Source: Hippophae tibetana (taxonomy: Eukaryota; Streptophyta; Magnoliopsida; Rosales; Elaeagnaceae). From it: 64,000 nt of DNA. Location of the stretch: the NCBI GenBank assembly GCA_037013495.1, contig CM072801.1, positions 12,138,501-12,202,500 of the forward strand, in the 5' to 3' direction. Both the position numbers and the translations under genes were made by a program. Within the stretch, counting starts at the first letter, position 1. The number at the start of each line of letters is the position of its first letter. Under the pieces are notes generated by a model. The model did not search any database. It worked only from the letters and a program-made list of their open reading frames with translations, and had not been told where the DNA came from. Of this stretch, positions 46,698 to 60,900 are shown in pieces.

Positions 46698-49619
46698 TTA
46701 TAAGCCTCCCTCCTCTTTAATGGATGGTACTGCAGGCAAGCTGGCACTAGAAGGTGACTGAGTTACGGGATTGATCACCTGCTTATCAATAGCACATCCA
46801 GTCTCAACAACTGTTCCTCCAATTCTGTTCAGTGGCCAATAGCGAAACAGAGATCTGCCTATAATGTTCTTGGCAGGCAACACACCCCTAAGAGTAAAAA
46901 AGTTAGAAGAATCAATAAGAGAAAAGATCAAACACTGGAAATTAACGTATGAGAGAAAATTACCCTATACACAACCATTGCTTTACCAAAAATACAACTT
47001 TTTTTCTAGTCTGTCCACTTATGACTAATGATTAGATGCGTAATAAGTAATAAGCAATGTAGTCTAGTGCAAATGTACAACTAGGTATAAAGTAGCCATA
47101 TGTGAAAGAGGGGGGGGGGGGGGGGGGGGGGTTGGAATTTGCACTACCAAACATGTGAGTCGTAGCTGTTATTCCGGTTATCGCCCATCACAAAGACTGA
47201 ATTTTCGGGTACACGCTGCGATTATATCAGAGAACAAATGAGGCTGTAAAATCAGCAAAAGTTTAAGGTCCTAACATAAGTTACCATCAGCTTCGTAACT
47301 AGACAATAGTTGTGCATTTGTACTTGAGGAATTAACGAAAGAGAACAGTGTCGGAAATACTTACTGTGGGTGTCATTTCATAAGAAGGTGGTTCAAGAAT
47401 GAAGTTTTCGTTTCTCTCCACTCCATTAACTATTAGCTTTCCTTTATGAACCTGAAATCGGGCATTTCACCACCATAGTTAACTTCCCCTTCAATTTAAG
47501 ATGTGCTTCATAGAAGAGTACTTATCTACATGGTTTTCAAATTTTATCAATTCTTTGGTGGAATAAGAATCCTTGAAACTTGTAAATCAAAAATGGAAAT
47601 AATTGCTGACCAACATAATGCAAGATCCACAAGTAATAGGAAAGCGTTTTGTGTTGCATATAAACATGGCTTCATGTAAGAACTAGTAAAAGAAACTATA
47701 GACTAACAAATGAACACACGTTGATCGCCCAGTTAGTAAGGTTGGAGTATCTTAGGCCAAAGGTTCAAAGTTCAATTCCCAACCCCCACACCCCACACTT
47801 AAAATGGGTGCTTATCATTTCAAATAGAAAGGCATACTTCTCTGCTTTGCAAATACACATGCCACTCATAATAGTGACATAGTTGATACTAACAAGAACA
47901 ATGAAGAGAAAAAATATCACATTTAGAGTATGGCTGTGTGAGATGAGTATATTCAATCTCACCTCCACAGTATCACCTTCCTTAGCAACGATTCGTTTAA
48001 TGAAGACATCATCATCAGTGTATCCTACTTCTTGAAGAACTGGTGGACTTTTAAAGATCACAATATCATTTGCACATGGCTTTCTGAAATAATATGTAAC
48101 CTGACAACATTAAGACGAATATATATTTAACAGTCAAGCCTTGAGCATTAAACATTACAAACTGGCTTCATAAACTACGAGACCGTTTCATACTAAAATT
48201 TAAAAGCAGTATGAACTATTCCAAGCTAATATTTGTACTCGTGACTTTTCTAGACGCCCCACACCTCAAAGAAGAAAGTTTAATGGAGATTCTATATCAT
48301 TCCTAGTTAGCCATATTACACTCCCGTTTTTGTACGATTCCCAACTACATCTAAATATTTAATTTCATCCTTAATAAACAAGAATAATAAAACGCAGGAT
48401 TACATTTTCCTTTTTCTACTGGCTGAAAAATAAGAAGACTCACTAGCCACTAGGGAAGGCTTCTATCTTAGAAATTAAATAAGGTACTACTCTTCATCTT
48501 TTTCAGCAAGAGTGTTGAATTTCAGTTTACCTATAATTTCAGAATTCCATCATTTTTCTAGGAAACTCTTACAATTGTGTTTCAATCACTATCACTAAAA
48601 GCAGTAAAGCTTAACACTCGGGGGAATAGGCTGAAACACTTAAAGAAACAAATTCCAGTGTGTTAAAACTTAGAAGTCCTTTTAAAAGTAATAATGACTA
48701 ATATAAAATCAAAAAAATATATTACAATTATAGTTTAGTAATTGTATATTGTGGATTTGGAAAAGAGAGTTAATACCAGGGCGAGTACGGAAACAAAACA
48801 ATGACTCCTAAATTTGTAGGGTTTTTATTCCCCTTTTAGGAAGTAACAAGAAAATAAGATGACTATCTTTCCACTCATACATCTTTGTTAGTAAACACAC
48901 CTGTGATTACAACAGATGCATTCTAAACTATTATCTCAGAAAAGCAAGTATTACTAACTTCTTCTAAAACCTCGATTAATACTACACAATCACATTGTCA
49001 AAAACCATTTGAACGCACTTTCAATCCAATGAGAACAATACCAATTCCAAACGAACAAAAATATTTACATTAGTAGAAAAAAATCATAAAAAAGAGATAC
49101 CTTTTCAGCTACAAGTCGATCTCCGACATCAAAAGTAGGATACATCGATAAAGAAGGAATGTACCTCGGCTCTGCCACAAATGTCCTAAAAGCAAGCGAT
49201 ATACCTATAACCGCAAAAACTGTTTTCGCATCATCTGAAGTGAAATCCAACCATTCTGGAAAAAACCCATCTTTCTTCTCTATCTCCCCATCATCTCCAC
49301 CATCGTTATCACCACCTCCTCCACCATCTTTTGCCTCACCACTGCCCAAAACCGCCTTGGTTTCTTCGCCGTTGTCTTTGATAGCATTGCAACAAACAAC
49401 TCCGAAGATGGTCCTGTGATTTGACCGCTTACAAGTAAGAAAGTTATGGGCTTTGAAAAGAGAGTTGAAATGACTGTGTATGTAGTATCGGGTTTCTGAG
49501 ATTGGATGGAAACTCAGAATTTTGAAGCTAGGGCTTTTGATGGGTTTGGTAAAATGGGTATGGTTGGAATTAGGGATTTGTAGGCATAGCGATGGAGGGT
49601 AGACAAGTAGAGAGGGCAT
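46698..49619 (-). CDS. PLSP1: plastid type I signal peptidase (chloroplast processing peptidase)
   Basis: Five minus-strand exons join in phase: 49101-49619, 47963-48100, 47365-47451, 47148-47215 and 46698-46887, giving 333 residues. The first 100 or so residues are Ser/His/Asn-rich and then Gly/Asp-rich, consistent with a plastid transit peptide. One membrane helix lies around residues 131-148. Type I signal peptidase boxes are all present: SMYPTF with the catalytic Ser158, [11 protein letters not shown] with the general base Lys208, and [11 protein letters not shown] from about residue 259. The enzyme cleaves signal peptides of thylakoid-lumen proteins, and Arabidopsis PLSP1 also matures the Toc75 import channel. 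It acts in thylakoid and envelope membranes. Exon phases, length and motifs agree with PLSP1 rather than with the TPP1/TPP2 paralogues. Intron 4 carries a 22-base homopolymer. Confidence 0.93.
47110..47131. repeat. 22-base poly-G tract
   Basis: An uninterrupted run of 22 G on the plus strand, inside intron 4 of the signal peptidase gene (poly-C in its transcript) and only 17 bp from the exon 4 donor. Such long G runs are rare in AT-rich DNA and often unstable or misread. Confidence 0.95.
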
Positions 49620-50805
49620 CTTCTTCTCTCCGGGTCAAGATATATTAAATTTGGCTATGGTATATGAATATCCAATCATCAACACTACCACTAAACTATT
49701 AAATATCACTTATGCATAATAAGATCAACATTTTTTTATATTTTAATTAACTTTAATTAACAACAATGAATTTATCCTATTAAATGAAATTTATACCCAA
49801 TAATTCGGTATAAGTTACTCCTTTAATTCGCTTGTGTATATATTAACTTCACTTAACATTTATAACCATATCATTATAAAAAATAAAAAAAATTATAACC
49901 ATACATTTCACCCCAAAGTTTATCCATAAAAATGCAGTTTTAAATCCTATTTTCTTATGCGTTATGGAACAAATTTAAATATAGAACTCCTTTTTCTTTT
50001 TAATGGTCGCCATACAATAATATAATTATTTCAACTCTCTAATTCAGCCAACAATTTAAAAGTGATATATTATGTTGCATATATTATTAATTTTTAATGT
50101 TGAGAAAAATTTATATATTTTAAATAATATGTTAATGTTTTATGTTTAAATACAGCTGAAATTTTTTTAAAAGAAGCATAACAAAAATTCATCCCAAAAA
50201 AACAGTATTAATGAAAAATCAACTTTATCAACACTTAACAAACTTCTTTAACTAGATAATATTGATGAATGATTAAAAATTAACACTAGGTCATACAGAT
50301 GAATGATTAAAAATTAAAACGTTGAAAGACAAATCAAATTTGACATTTTTTAATTTTTAATTTTTATTGCCAATTTATTATATTATATAATATTGCTACA
50401 AAATAGTACAAAATTTGCTTGGGTAATTCGTGGGTTGTTGATACGTGAGTACATTTTGTCTCTCCTCTGTGTTGCCATTTGCCCTCAGGTTTGGTTTTAT
50501 ACATATATCGCGTAGAATTTCGATAGGGGTGGTGGGAATAAAATTGGACTCTAGCAAATCGAAGCAAATTGCAATCAGCAAAGCAACCGATAGTAGGCAG
50601 ATCCGTGGAAATTAGAATCAAGAGAATGATATAGGAGCTGTATTGTCAGACCTCAGATCTCTCTCCATGGCAAGGTGTTCATAACTCTTAACTCATAAAT
50701 AAGAAATGGGTTTTCAAAATCTATATTTAATCTGAAAAACCATAGCTTAATCTCTTTTTATCCACCTTTTACCATCTCTCTCTCACATAGATAGACCCGT
50801 ATACG
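49620..50805. other. divergent intergenic region between PLSP1 and the Mpv17-family gene
   Basis: The two genes are transcribed away from each other, so both promoters lie here. From 49,650 to about 50,380 the DNA is AT-rich without clear elements. The less AT-rich part (about 50,410-50,805) probably holds the promoter and leader of the plus-strand gene. A short upstream ATG frame (ATGGCAAGGTGTTCATAA, 50,667) lies in it. Confidence 0.45.
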
Positions 50806-53800
50806 ATGATGAGGCTATGGAAATGGTACCAAAATGGCCTCTTTTATCACCCTGTCAAAACCCAAGTTATCAGCTCTGGCTTGCTATGGGGAGTTGGTGA
50901 TATTGCTGCCCAATACGTCACTCATTCGACTGCGAGAAAGCGCCTACAGATTTCTGTGAGTACCTCATTCGATTCAAAGTTCAAACCCTTCAATTTTTTT
51001 ATATCATTTATTGCTTCTTCTTCTTCTTCTTCTTCTTCTTCTTCTTCTTTATGGATTTCTTTTACTTGGGTATTTAGTTTTCTTCTAATCGCATTGTGCT
51101 GTATACATTAGATGTAAATGTCTCTTTTTTGTAAATTATTTTTTTTTCCTGTTGAAAGATTTGTGGATTTTTAGGTAAGGGAGCGCTTTTATTTGCCAAT
51201 TAAATGTTTTTTCTTGTACAGTTGTCTTCAACCACCGTTATGTATAAAGCTTGCTCGATTTGCTTCCTAGTTCATAGGTTTTATTTATAGCTTCCTAGTA
51301 GCTTATAAGAGAGGAATGGACTCACTCTATTTGTTCGGGAACTTTTGCAATTTAAAAAGGGTGAAATGTCAGGGTCCAGTAAGTTACATAAGTGGAGCCC
51401 ATAAATCCTAACTTTTTAGCAAACCTATTATTCCTTTCATAAAACCAATACTAAAATCATATTGCTTACATAAGCTACATCATAGATTACATGCTTGTGA
51501 CGTGCAGAAATGGAGAGGATAATAAAGTAGGAAATTTTCCATTATAATGATAGTATGTGAGTACTTAAACCGTTTCGGAGAATGACAATTGTTCAATAAT
51601 ATGACTGTTATATGATCACAACTCCCATGTCTAGTAATCTACATGTTTATGCACAAAGGGTATTATTATTAACAGTTTAGTAATTTGTATCATTCACAAT
51701 AATGAGCGGCTAGCCTATATGCTGTGGTGTCACAATCTTAACATTTATTACCCATCCATTCAGTTTAACAATATAGAATAAACCACATTTTTATACTTAA
51801 TTTCTTCCTCGTAGTTTCTTTTATACAGCTTCCGTTGCTGTTGAACCAAACATGAAGAACGTGGTTGATCTTTGTTGCTAAACGATTTATGCATTTCAGG
51901 ATGGATTTTGCGGTGTGTTCTGATGATGTCTGCATTTTTTTATGGTGAAATACATGCTCACTTACGTTCACTTATCCTATAAGTTTTATGTCTTCAACTT
52001 TACTTTTAATTAGTGCTTTACATCCGTACAAGGGTTACTTAGATTCCAATTGCAAGTTTTTGGCAAGCTCATTTGCTCTTCTTAGGGTATTGTCCTTGGT
52101 TTCCTTTATGTTTTCTACAGTTATTTTTTTAAAGATCAAACAGCATTTTGTGTAAAATGTCTTCTACTTCGAATCTGTGATTTGAAACCGAAGAGGAGAG
52201 TCTTATCTGCTAGACCACATTAGATGAACCACTACAAGCTGTAAAATTTAAAACGTATGGTTACTTTAACCTTTGTGTGTCTTATTATTCTTCTCTTGTG
52301 CATGAAGTGTTTAATCAAGTTTAAGCTGCGTTTGAAAGATCAGTGGAATGAGCTGCCTCACTCCTGTATTTTCAAAATTGTCAACATCTGTCAATCACAT
52401 ACTGAAACTAGAAAACAATATTTTAAATGGCGTCATCATTTACATTTTATTGTTGTTGTTCAACTCCTGCCAAAATTGGTATCATGTTGGAACTCATTGT
52501 GTATGTCTCTGTGTGTGTGTGTGTGTTTTTTCCCCTCGATTTAAAGATTACGTTGTTCTTAAGCTAGTATTACTTGTTTAAAGAATTATTGAGATGATGT
52601 TTTTTTATTTTCACAGGACCCAAATGTAGATTTTAGAATTAACTGGAAACGGGTAGCCATTACAAGCATGTTTGGATTTGGCTTTGTTGGACCTGTTGGT
52701 CACTTCTGGTGTGTGTCTCTATCTTATACATTTCTGGTGTGTGTATTTAGGTGTGTTCAAAACTTACCCAAACCAATCCAATTCAAACTCATAAATCCAA
52801 TTTAATTTTGTTAGTTTTAAAAGATTATTGGTTTGGTTTGATTTTAAGTTTTTAAAAACCAATTAAGTATGAGTTGATTCGGTTTTTAAATTTGAAAAAC
52901 CAATCAAAACCGATCCAACCCATATATATATATTATATTTAATATTTTTTCTCTGTTTAATTCATATATTTTTCATCATTCATCCCTTATTTTTTTTCAA
53001 AAATTAAAAGTCCTAACATATATTTTATTTCATTTATCTACAATCCCAAGTTTTTTTTTCTTATACTTGTATGTATGTTATAAATAGCAATATTCAAATT
53101 AGAGTATGTGTTTTTCAGACTCAAGGTTAATTTAAAATTTTAAAAATCTAGTATTTAAACAATATAAATTATGATATGGTATATATATTACTTGCTGCTT
53201 GTAGAATTAAATTTATTTTAAATGGACAAAAGTTTATATGGAACAATTAAGAAAATTAAATGTTTAAATATTGATCCATCCAAACCAAACTAACCTAAAT
53301 TTTTCTTTGATTTGCATTGGTTTTAGACCTCTAATTGGTTTGGTTCAGTTTTTATTTTTCAAAAACTGATTAAATTAGATAGATTCAAGTTTTAGTTCAA
53401 ATCGAACCAACCTATTTTTGTATAACCCCGAAACTGATAGTATAGCTATAATTTTAGTTCCATCTTAACTACAAAAGTGTGATAAGGCTTAGCCTTTTGC
53501 CCTTGTAGGTATGAAGGATTGGACAAATTTATAAGGTTGAAGCTTCAACTACAGCCAAAGTCAGTGCGATTTGTCAGTACAAAAGTAGCAGCGGATGGCA
53601 TTATCTTCGGGCCTCTTGATCTGTTAGTATTTTTTACATACATGGGATTTTCAACAGGCAAGAGTGTGGAGCAAGTGAAAGAGGATGTGAAGAGAGATTT
53701 CATACCAGCCTTGGTTCTGGAGGGTGGTGTCTGGCCGGTTGTTCAGATTGTAAATTTCAGGTATGTACCGGTGAGATATCAACTTCTATATGTCAATATA

Positions 53801-53920
53801 TTTTGCCTATTGGATAGTGCATTTTTGTCATGGATTGAACAGCAAAAAGATGCCCCTTGGAAGCAATGGTTCACACCTTTTAATTCTTTGAAGGAACCAG
53901 GAGGTCAGGGTGAATTATAA
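50806..53920 (+). CDS. Mpv17/PMP22 family membrane protein
   Basis: Three exons join in phase: 50806-50955, 52617-52708 and 53509-53920, giving 217 residues. The start at ATGATGAGG yields WKWYQNGLFYHPVKTQVISSGLLWGVGDIAAQY, the typical N-terminal Mpv17 segment. Exon 2 gives INWKRVAITSMFGFGFVGP. Exon 3 carries KVAADGIIFGPLDLLVFFTYMG and the family signature WPVVQIVNFRYVPVRYQLLYVN, then FLSWIEQQKD. Members are four-helix proteins of peroxisomal, mitochondrial or plastid membranes that are thought to form small channels. The exact membrane cannot be told here, and no transit peptide is seen. Closest in memory is Arabidopsis At3g24570, which also lies next to PLSP1. Intron 1 is 1.66 kb and has a CTT microsatellite. 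Confidence 0.9.
51013..51049. repeat. (CTT)n microsatellite
   Basis: About 12 CTT units in intron 1 of the Mpv17-family gene. Read through the donor they give a poly-Ser frame that is not part of the protein. Confidence 0.95.
52507..52529. repeat. (GT)n microsatellite
   Basis: About 9-10 GT dinucleotides in intron 1 of the Mpv17-family gene, about 90 bp before exon 2. Confidence 0.9.
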
Positions 53921-56900
53921 TTTTTGCTTGCAGTTTCATGAATTATACTGAAAAGCTTTTATCTTCAATAAAATGAAAAGCAGGTTTAGGTTATGAATTA
54001 TCTGACATTTAAATCCTGACATTAGATTCTTTTTTTGGTGACTAGAAACAATCTGTCTCGAAAAGAATACCTTCAATATATGATCTCTGTCTCTCATAGA
54101 TGTTGGTCTACTTTCTACCATCCTCTTATTAGGTACTTATATTTTTAATGTACTAAACGTACGCAGTAATAGTATTTGGGAATCTCAGTTCCATCTAGTC
54201 GCTTTGGTGGCATTGTTTTGGTAGCAAGATGACTGTGGTTTTGTTTCTTTAAGATACACGTTAATGGCTTTTAGTGTGATTAACGTGATTGGAAGATTCA
54301 GTGGCTTTAGTGGTTGTTTAATGGTTGTTGAGTGTTGCTATTAGAAGGAGAGAAATTAAATGGATGTTGGGAATTTCATGGGCGAGAAAGATATGGATTT
54401 TTTTATTACTTTAGGTTATTATGTTTTTGCCATTAGCGTGCCTGCAAAGAATGTGAGGGAAATTTTTTATTTTTATTTTTCAAATAAATGAAAATATCTA
54501 AAATGCTCTTGTATTTTAATGTGTTGTGCAAGTGATTTATATTTTCCTATTGATTGTCTAAAATAATTTATTGAAAGAGATTTTAATAATATAAGTAATT
54601 AATTTTTAAAAAATGATAATGACAAAGGTAGTAGATTAATTTTTTTAAATAATATAAATGATTTTCCGTTTTTGTTTTTCTACTTTTTGATAAGAGAATG
54701 TTACGTTAGTATTCATGTTACAGGTTGTAATTGCTCAAATCGTTTCCTTAGGAAGAAGAAAAAAACCTGGATTATTATTTATTATTTTTAACTTTTGCGT
54801 GAATAAGAGCAAATAATGAACTTGGATGGCCATCTCTCTGCAAGTTCTAATCAAGATTTAAGATGTGTACGTAGAATAAGACATCCAAATATAATTTTTA
54901 TGAAAATATTAAGGATATTGTTGTTATCAATAGAAATTTTGAAAATTTTTACGAAAACTCTTGAAAAATATAGAATTTTTTTTTATAAAATATTTAAATT
55001 AAATTTTTATTGAATATATATTTTTAAATATTTAAAATATTTATATTTATTAAATATATATATTGTTAAATATTATAGAATAATTAGTTAAAAATTTGAA
55101 ATAATTAATTAGACTATCTAATTGTATTAATTATCGTTAATAGATAAATTTGTATAATATGAAAATACAATCATTTATTATTTGTTTTTAAAAATACTCA
55201 TACTTAGTAAGATATAATGAGTCTTATTCTTTAATGTAATATACATGTTATAACATTAATATAAAAGGGTATAAAATATAACATGTTGAATTTGTACTTG
55301 AGAATTGGATAATTCATTAAATAGAGTAATATATGATATATTTTTCTCTCTTTTTTTTACCTATTTATTTTATATATTTATTTTATATGTATATTAAACA
55401 TGTTGCTAACTAGAGAATATATTCTATTTTATAAAAGTGGTAAAAAATTGAATTTAAATTATTGTTAAAAAAAGAGAGAAATAAATCAAAAATTAATATT
55501 TTGATATTTTGTTAGATATTTTATTGATATTTTAACCATGATATTTAAGATATTTAAATGACATTTGAGTTATAATTATACTTAAATGATATTTTAATAA
55601 TATTATCGATAATTTTAGCATAGTTTGAATAAAATATATGTATATTATGTTGTAATATTGTAATATATATATAAAAAAAAGATATTGCGAACATTCTCAT
55701 TTTATACGCCTCTTTACCTTAACATGCAAAACGTAATGTACAATGTGTTTATTTTTAGATAATACATCCAAGTTTTTATATAATTTATTACTCAATTAAT
55801 TTTACTTTCATGAAAAATATGTTTTTACATTATAAAAAATAATAATGCATATATAGTATTTTCAAATATATAAAAAATAATAATTTTAAAATTGTGAAAA
55901 AAAAACATTTATATCCTTCCACGAAGGGGTTTAAAATGAAATTTTGTAAAAAAAAAAAAATTAATGTTATATAATTAAATTTAAATAATATATATCATTT
56001 ATATAGAATATTTTACAGCGCACGGACTGCTGTAGAGAGACTGGCTACTGGATCTCAAATCGTTTTCACATTATGATTCAAGTCACCTGTGGAAGATTTA
56101 TTGTTTTTAGTCCAATCTGTAGAAGATCTTTCTTAAGTAATAAGATTACGTGAGATACTTTTAATGTAAGAGTTCAAACGACGTATAACCTAAATATAAA
56201 CTATCTTTATGCCCTCTCCTTTTTATAATAAATTATTGATTCTTTAGATTTGATAACACCTTTAATTTTTTACATGACCTATTATTTAATTGTTTTTACC
56301 CTTTACCCTTTGTAAAAATGTTTTTTGCGTTATAAAAAAGTCATTATTTTTTTATGTTATCAAAAAGAACATGATTACATCTTCATGAATGAATTGAAAA
56401 TAAAATTTTCTGGGATTATGTTATCCAATGAAACTTCAACTTTTATATATAGAATATTTTACCGCGCACGGCCTGCAGAAGAGAGATGGCTACTGATATT
56501 AAATTATGATTCAAATCACCTGTGGAAGATATTTCTGCTGATGACTTTGAAGGAAAATCATGTGCGTGTGAATTTAGCGATTAGTAGGAAAACTAGCTGG
56601 TTGCGCATTTTTTCTCCCTTAATATAGAAGTATCGAATCACCTTTGTCTTTTTCAATGATTCTAAGCATTTGACTATTAATTTTGTTTGACGTTGACGGG
56701 GCAACATGCCAACATGTTCAGCTTCATTCTACCTATGTAAACTTAAACTTACATTTCTAGGATTTGGACGTTGCAATTGACTGTTAATGAAAAATGCTAA
56801 GATAACTAAGTTTGTATGAGTAATTCTATTACAAATCTTACTAATGTATCAATTTTATTGATTTTTAGACATGGATGCTATCATTAAATTAGTTAGAATC

Positions 56901-57973
56901 CACAAATATTTATGTATCATTTAGTTTATTTTTAAATGGAGATGTAATGAGAATGAAACTTTGGTATGTAAAGTTTTCTAATATAGCATGACATGTGGTG
57001 CAATTATTTTGAAGAATATAAAAGTAATACGTTCTTATAAGAATATAAGTGATTTTGGTACAATAATATTTTCAAATTTGTGTCATGTTGACGGTGAGCC
57101 TTACATTTGGTATTTCTTAGTTCTAATTCATAAGCGCATTTCAAAAAAAAAAAAACTCGAAATAGAAAGAGCTGTAACACTGATAGTCATGGTTAGGAAA
57201 TTAAGCATCACCTTCCAAAGCGTAAGGAAGCTACTGATCTTATTTGACATCAGATAGCAGTAGCAATCGTATCATGTTTGTATCATGCTTGTATTGTGTT
57301 TGTATGAAAATTCACACAAAAAAAAAATCTGTCAATTAAATTATCTATAGTAGTTTTGTTTGTGTGATGTGATATATTATAATCCATGTTCGTAACGTAT
57401 TCATAAGAATTGCCATCACCAACATTCCATTATAGCAATCAGAAAGAGAAAGGTGCATCATTTACAATGAAATGTGATTGTGAAAATGAGCAAAATATTT
57501 GAGACTTGAATAGACTTGGAGTGTGAAAAATTGGAATCTTATTCACGTTATCCATAAATCCCCCACAAACTTACAAAAATGTTACTACACTAAACATATT
57601 AGAAGAGTCATCTAGGACTTAAAAATCTTGAGACACTCATTGCATCTCTATAAATCGTGTGAAAAAATTTGATACTTGACACATTACAAAAACAACTTTA
57701 ATACAGTTGAGAACATTGATAATATATTCAGAAACAGCAATAGTGGAATGCTGAATCAACAAATAAAAGAATCGAGCAAGCTTCCCTGTAAGCTTGTGCT
57801 ATCATCACTAATAAATACAACCTCAAAGACAAAACACTTTCAAATGGAGGAAAAAAGAATTAGTGTTAACCTCATGACCAACATGTTAAGTTTGCAATCA
57901 ATGCGTTTTAGAAATGTAAGAATCAGGGGACTCTTTACAGGGAAAAAAGAGCAAGGCATTGTACTTGATTGAG
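53921..57973. other. intergenic region between convergent Mpv17-family and PERK genes
   Basis: Starts with the 3' untranslated region of the Mpv17-family gene and ends with that of the minus-strand kinase gene. The middle is AT-rich. It holds a duplicated block of about 95 bp (56.0 and 56.45 kb) listed separately. In Arabidopsis I recall RSY3 (At3g24560) between these two genes. No trace of it was recognised here. Confidence 0.45.
55999..56535. repeat. two related ~95-bp blocks in direct orientation
   Basis: Copy 1 (about 55,999-56,100) and copy 2 (about 56,444-56,533) share TATATAGAATATTTTAC, then GCGCACGG, then CTGC-G-AGAGAGA, TGGCTACTG, ATTATGATTCAA and TCACCTGTGGAAGAT. Both are preceded, at different distances, by a related AAAAAT-TGTTTTT-C-TTATAAAAAA stretch. 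The source is unknown. They may be remnants of one duplicated mobile element. Confidence 0.6.
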
Positions 57974-60900
57974 TTACGAGCTTCCGCTGAAACCTTTGCT
58001 GTTTTTGTTTAACTTTCCCTTCTCCATTTCTCGGGTGGTCTTCCCTTCACCGCTACTCGAGCCAGAAGGGTACAGACCGTACTCACTGGTTGGTGCACTA
58101 TACTCGCTACTTGCACCATATTCCTGGCTCCCTAGTGCCATTTTCCTGAATTTTTTCAAGTCCTCGTTGTATTGGCTTGTATCATAATCTGAGCTTCCGT
58201 AAGAACTGTAGACATTACTCTGTCCAGGCTTGATTCCTTCATTCAAATCAGAAAGAGAAACATCTCCTTCTAAAGCACGGACTATCTGCCCATTCCATGT
58301 AATATATTTATCAGAAGATTTATACAAGAAAAGCAAAATATGCAATGAGAAAAATGCTGGTGGATTTAGATTTACTGTCATGATCCTGGGCAGTAAATTG
58401 GCAATGCAACGAAAGAAAATGAAACTTCAATTGCCAAAAACAAAATTACCTGGCTCATTCTAGGTCGGCGCCTTGCAGAATGGCGAACACAAGCTGCAGC
58501 ACAAGCAATCAAGCGGAACATCTCATTGGGATCATAATTACTTTGGAGCCTGCGGTCAACCAAATCATCGAAGTTTCTATCTTCCAAAGCCCGATTAAGC
58601 AGAGGCCTTGCCTGGAAGACCAAGTTGTCACAAAATACTTGTTTAGTTCACAATTTTTGAAACATTGTTTGTTCACAAGTACTACTCCAGTTTGTAATTA
58701 AATAAAACAGATCAGAGAAACTTTTGTTAGAAGATTAGAAAAATGTACTCTCTCGAGATGTGTTAAAAGGGTTTTGTGGAGAATGATGGTTGGCTGTGTT
58801 TCCATAATAGGAAGAGAGAAAGCCTAGGATTTGAACATGTAAATTCAATGCTCACCCAATCCACCAAACTATCTTCCATGAAAGATTGAGAAGCATCAAC
58901 CGGTCGGTGACCAGTAATCAACTCCAGAAGCATGACTCCAAAAGAGTAAACATCAGATTTGTCCGAGAGCTTTCCACTTGATGCATATTCAGGAGCCAGA
59001 TAACTGCAGGTAATAAGCACAAAATGTAAGGCCAGAGCTCAGTAGGATGTAAAATGCATGTCTGACTGCACTAAAAGTTCAAAGGTAAACATGATAACTG
59101 CACAGCTAACATCCACTGCAGCCAATAGGCGTTTGTGAGAAATTAATATAACAAAAAGAATTGTTGTTCAAGCTTTGAATCAAAAATGTCTAAATAGTGA
59201 TAACAACATGTAGAAGAAGAAGAAGTAGAAACTGGGTTAGAAAGTAGAGTGCCTACCCAAATGTTCCCATCACTCTTGTGGAAACATGAGTATTGACATC
59301 ATTAGTAAACTTTGCTAGTCCAAAATCTGCAACCTGCAATGTAAAATATTAGAAACCAATATTTACAGCTACAAGCATTTCATTATAAACACACTATTTA
59401 ACATGAAAAAGTAAATAGTAATTCAAAGTTCTTTTTAGAGAGAATAACTTTCTTTTGGCGTAGATGACACCATCTTTAATAGCTTAAGATTAGGCATCAT
59501 ATTGTTCAAGTACAGTTAATATTAAGTAAGACTTCAAATCAGTAATCAGAGATATATCTCAAGATGGAAAACTATACCTTTACATCAAACTTGAAATCCA
59601 ACAGTATATTAGCTGCTTTAATATCACGATGAATGATCTTTGGATGACCTGCACCAACAATCATAAATTTGATGTCCATCACTGTTAAAGAAGCACATAC
59701 ATGTGACTTTCTCCATGCACACACGCACACAAATGAAGAGAGAGAGAGAGCTCACAATCCTCATGCAAGTATGCCAATCCTTTAGCAGATCCTAAGGCAA
59801 TTCTCAGTCTGCTTGGCCAATCCATGGTAGGTCTCCCTTTTCCTGCATTATGAACGACCAAAGAGTTAGACTCCCAAAACAGAGAGAGAGAGAGAGAGAA
59901 AGATCAATGATATCTTCGTAATGGAAACTGTTGAACAACAATATAGTACAAAACATCCACTGAAAAAAGGTACCGTGTAAGTGGAACTCCATAGTATTGT
60001 TTGGAACAAACTCATAGACAAGCATTCTCTGAGACCCAGCCATGCAGTAACCAACAAGTGAAACAAGATGTCTGTGGTGCACCCGGCTAATTGTATCAAC
60101 TTCTGCCTGAAATTCACGCTCTCCCTGTCCGCTTCCGACTTTCAACTGCTTTACTGCTACTTCCTTCCCATTTGGAAGAACTCCTTTATGCACATAACCA
60201 AATCCACCTTGTCCAAGAAGATTGGCATCCGAGAATCCATCTGTTGCCAATGCTAATTCCTCATACGTAAAAGTGGATTTTGAGAAACCTAAGGAATATC
60301 CTGGTGGGGATAGCGGTGGAAGTGGTTCTGAAGACCCCGAATAATTAGAGACAGAGCCTACACTGCTGCTTGTGAAAGGTAATGGTGGCTGTGGCGGTGG
60401 AGGAGTATAGACGGGAGATTGTGGTGGTCGTGATGCAACTGGAGGCAGAGGAGACGGTTTAGTCATCATTGAGACAACATGATCTGAAGGTGGGGGAGCG
60501 TTATGCTGCCAATGACGCTGTGGATCTCCATAAGGGTCATCTGCAACACATCATCAATAAACTCAAAAAATCTTCCAAACAGAAATTCCAACACTATATA
60601 GATCAACCATAACATTATCTAGACAAAAAAGAAAAAAAAAGATGTTTCTCGTATCAATGAAAAAATCATAACTCTCCGCAATCCGCAGATCTAAGCCACT
60701 AACAAACAACAAAAAGACTAGTGTATGCATAGTCAGAGAACCCTGTCAAATGATCCAGATCACAACATTTCTAAATCATTTCATTTAACTTAAAAAAAAT
60801 TACCTTTAGGCCCAGGAGGTGGTGGAGGCATGTAATAAGTCTCCTCATCACGTCTTCTCTTCTTCTTCTTAAAACAACAAATGCAAAAAATACTCAACAC

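Noticed and set aside
49159-49419. 86-codon plus-strand frame opposite PLSP1 exon 1
   Set aside because: Antisense shadow of the Gly/Asp-rich part of the signal peptidase transit region.
56325-56627. 100-codon frame near 56.4 kb
   Set aside because: It overlaps one copy of an unexplained repeated block, and its translation is not similar to anything known.
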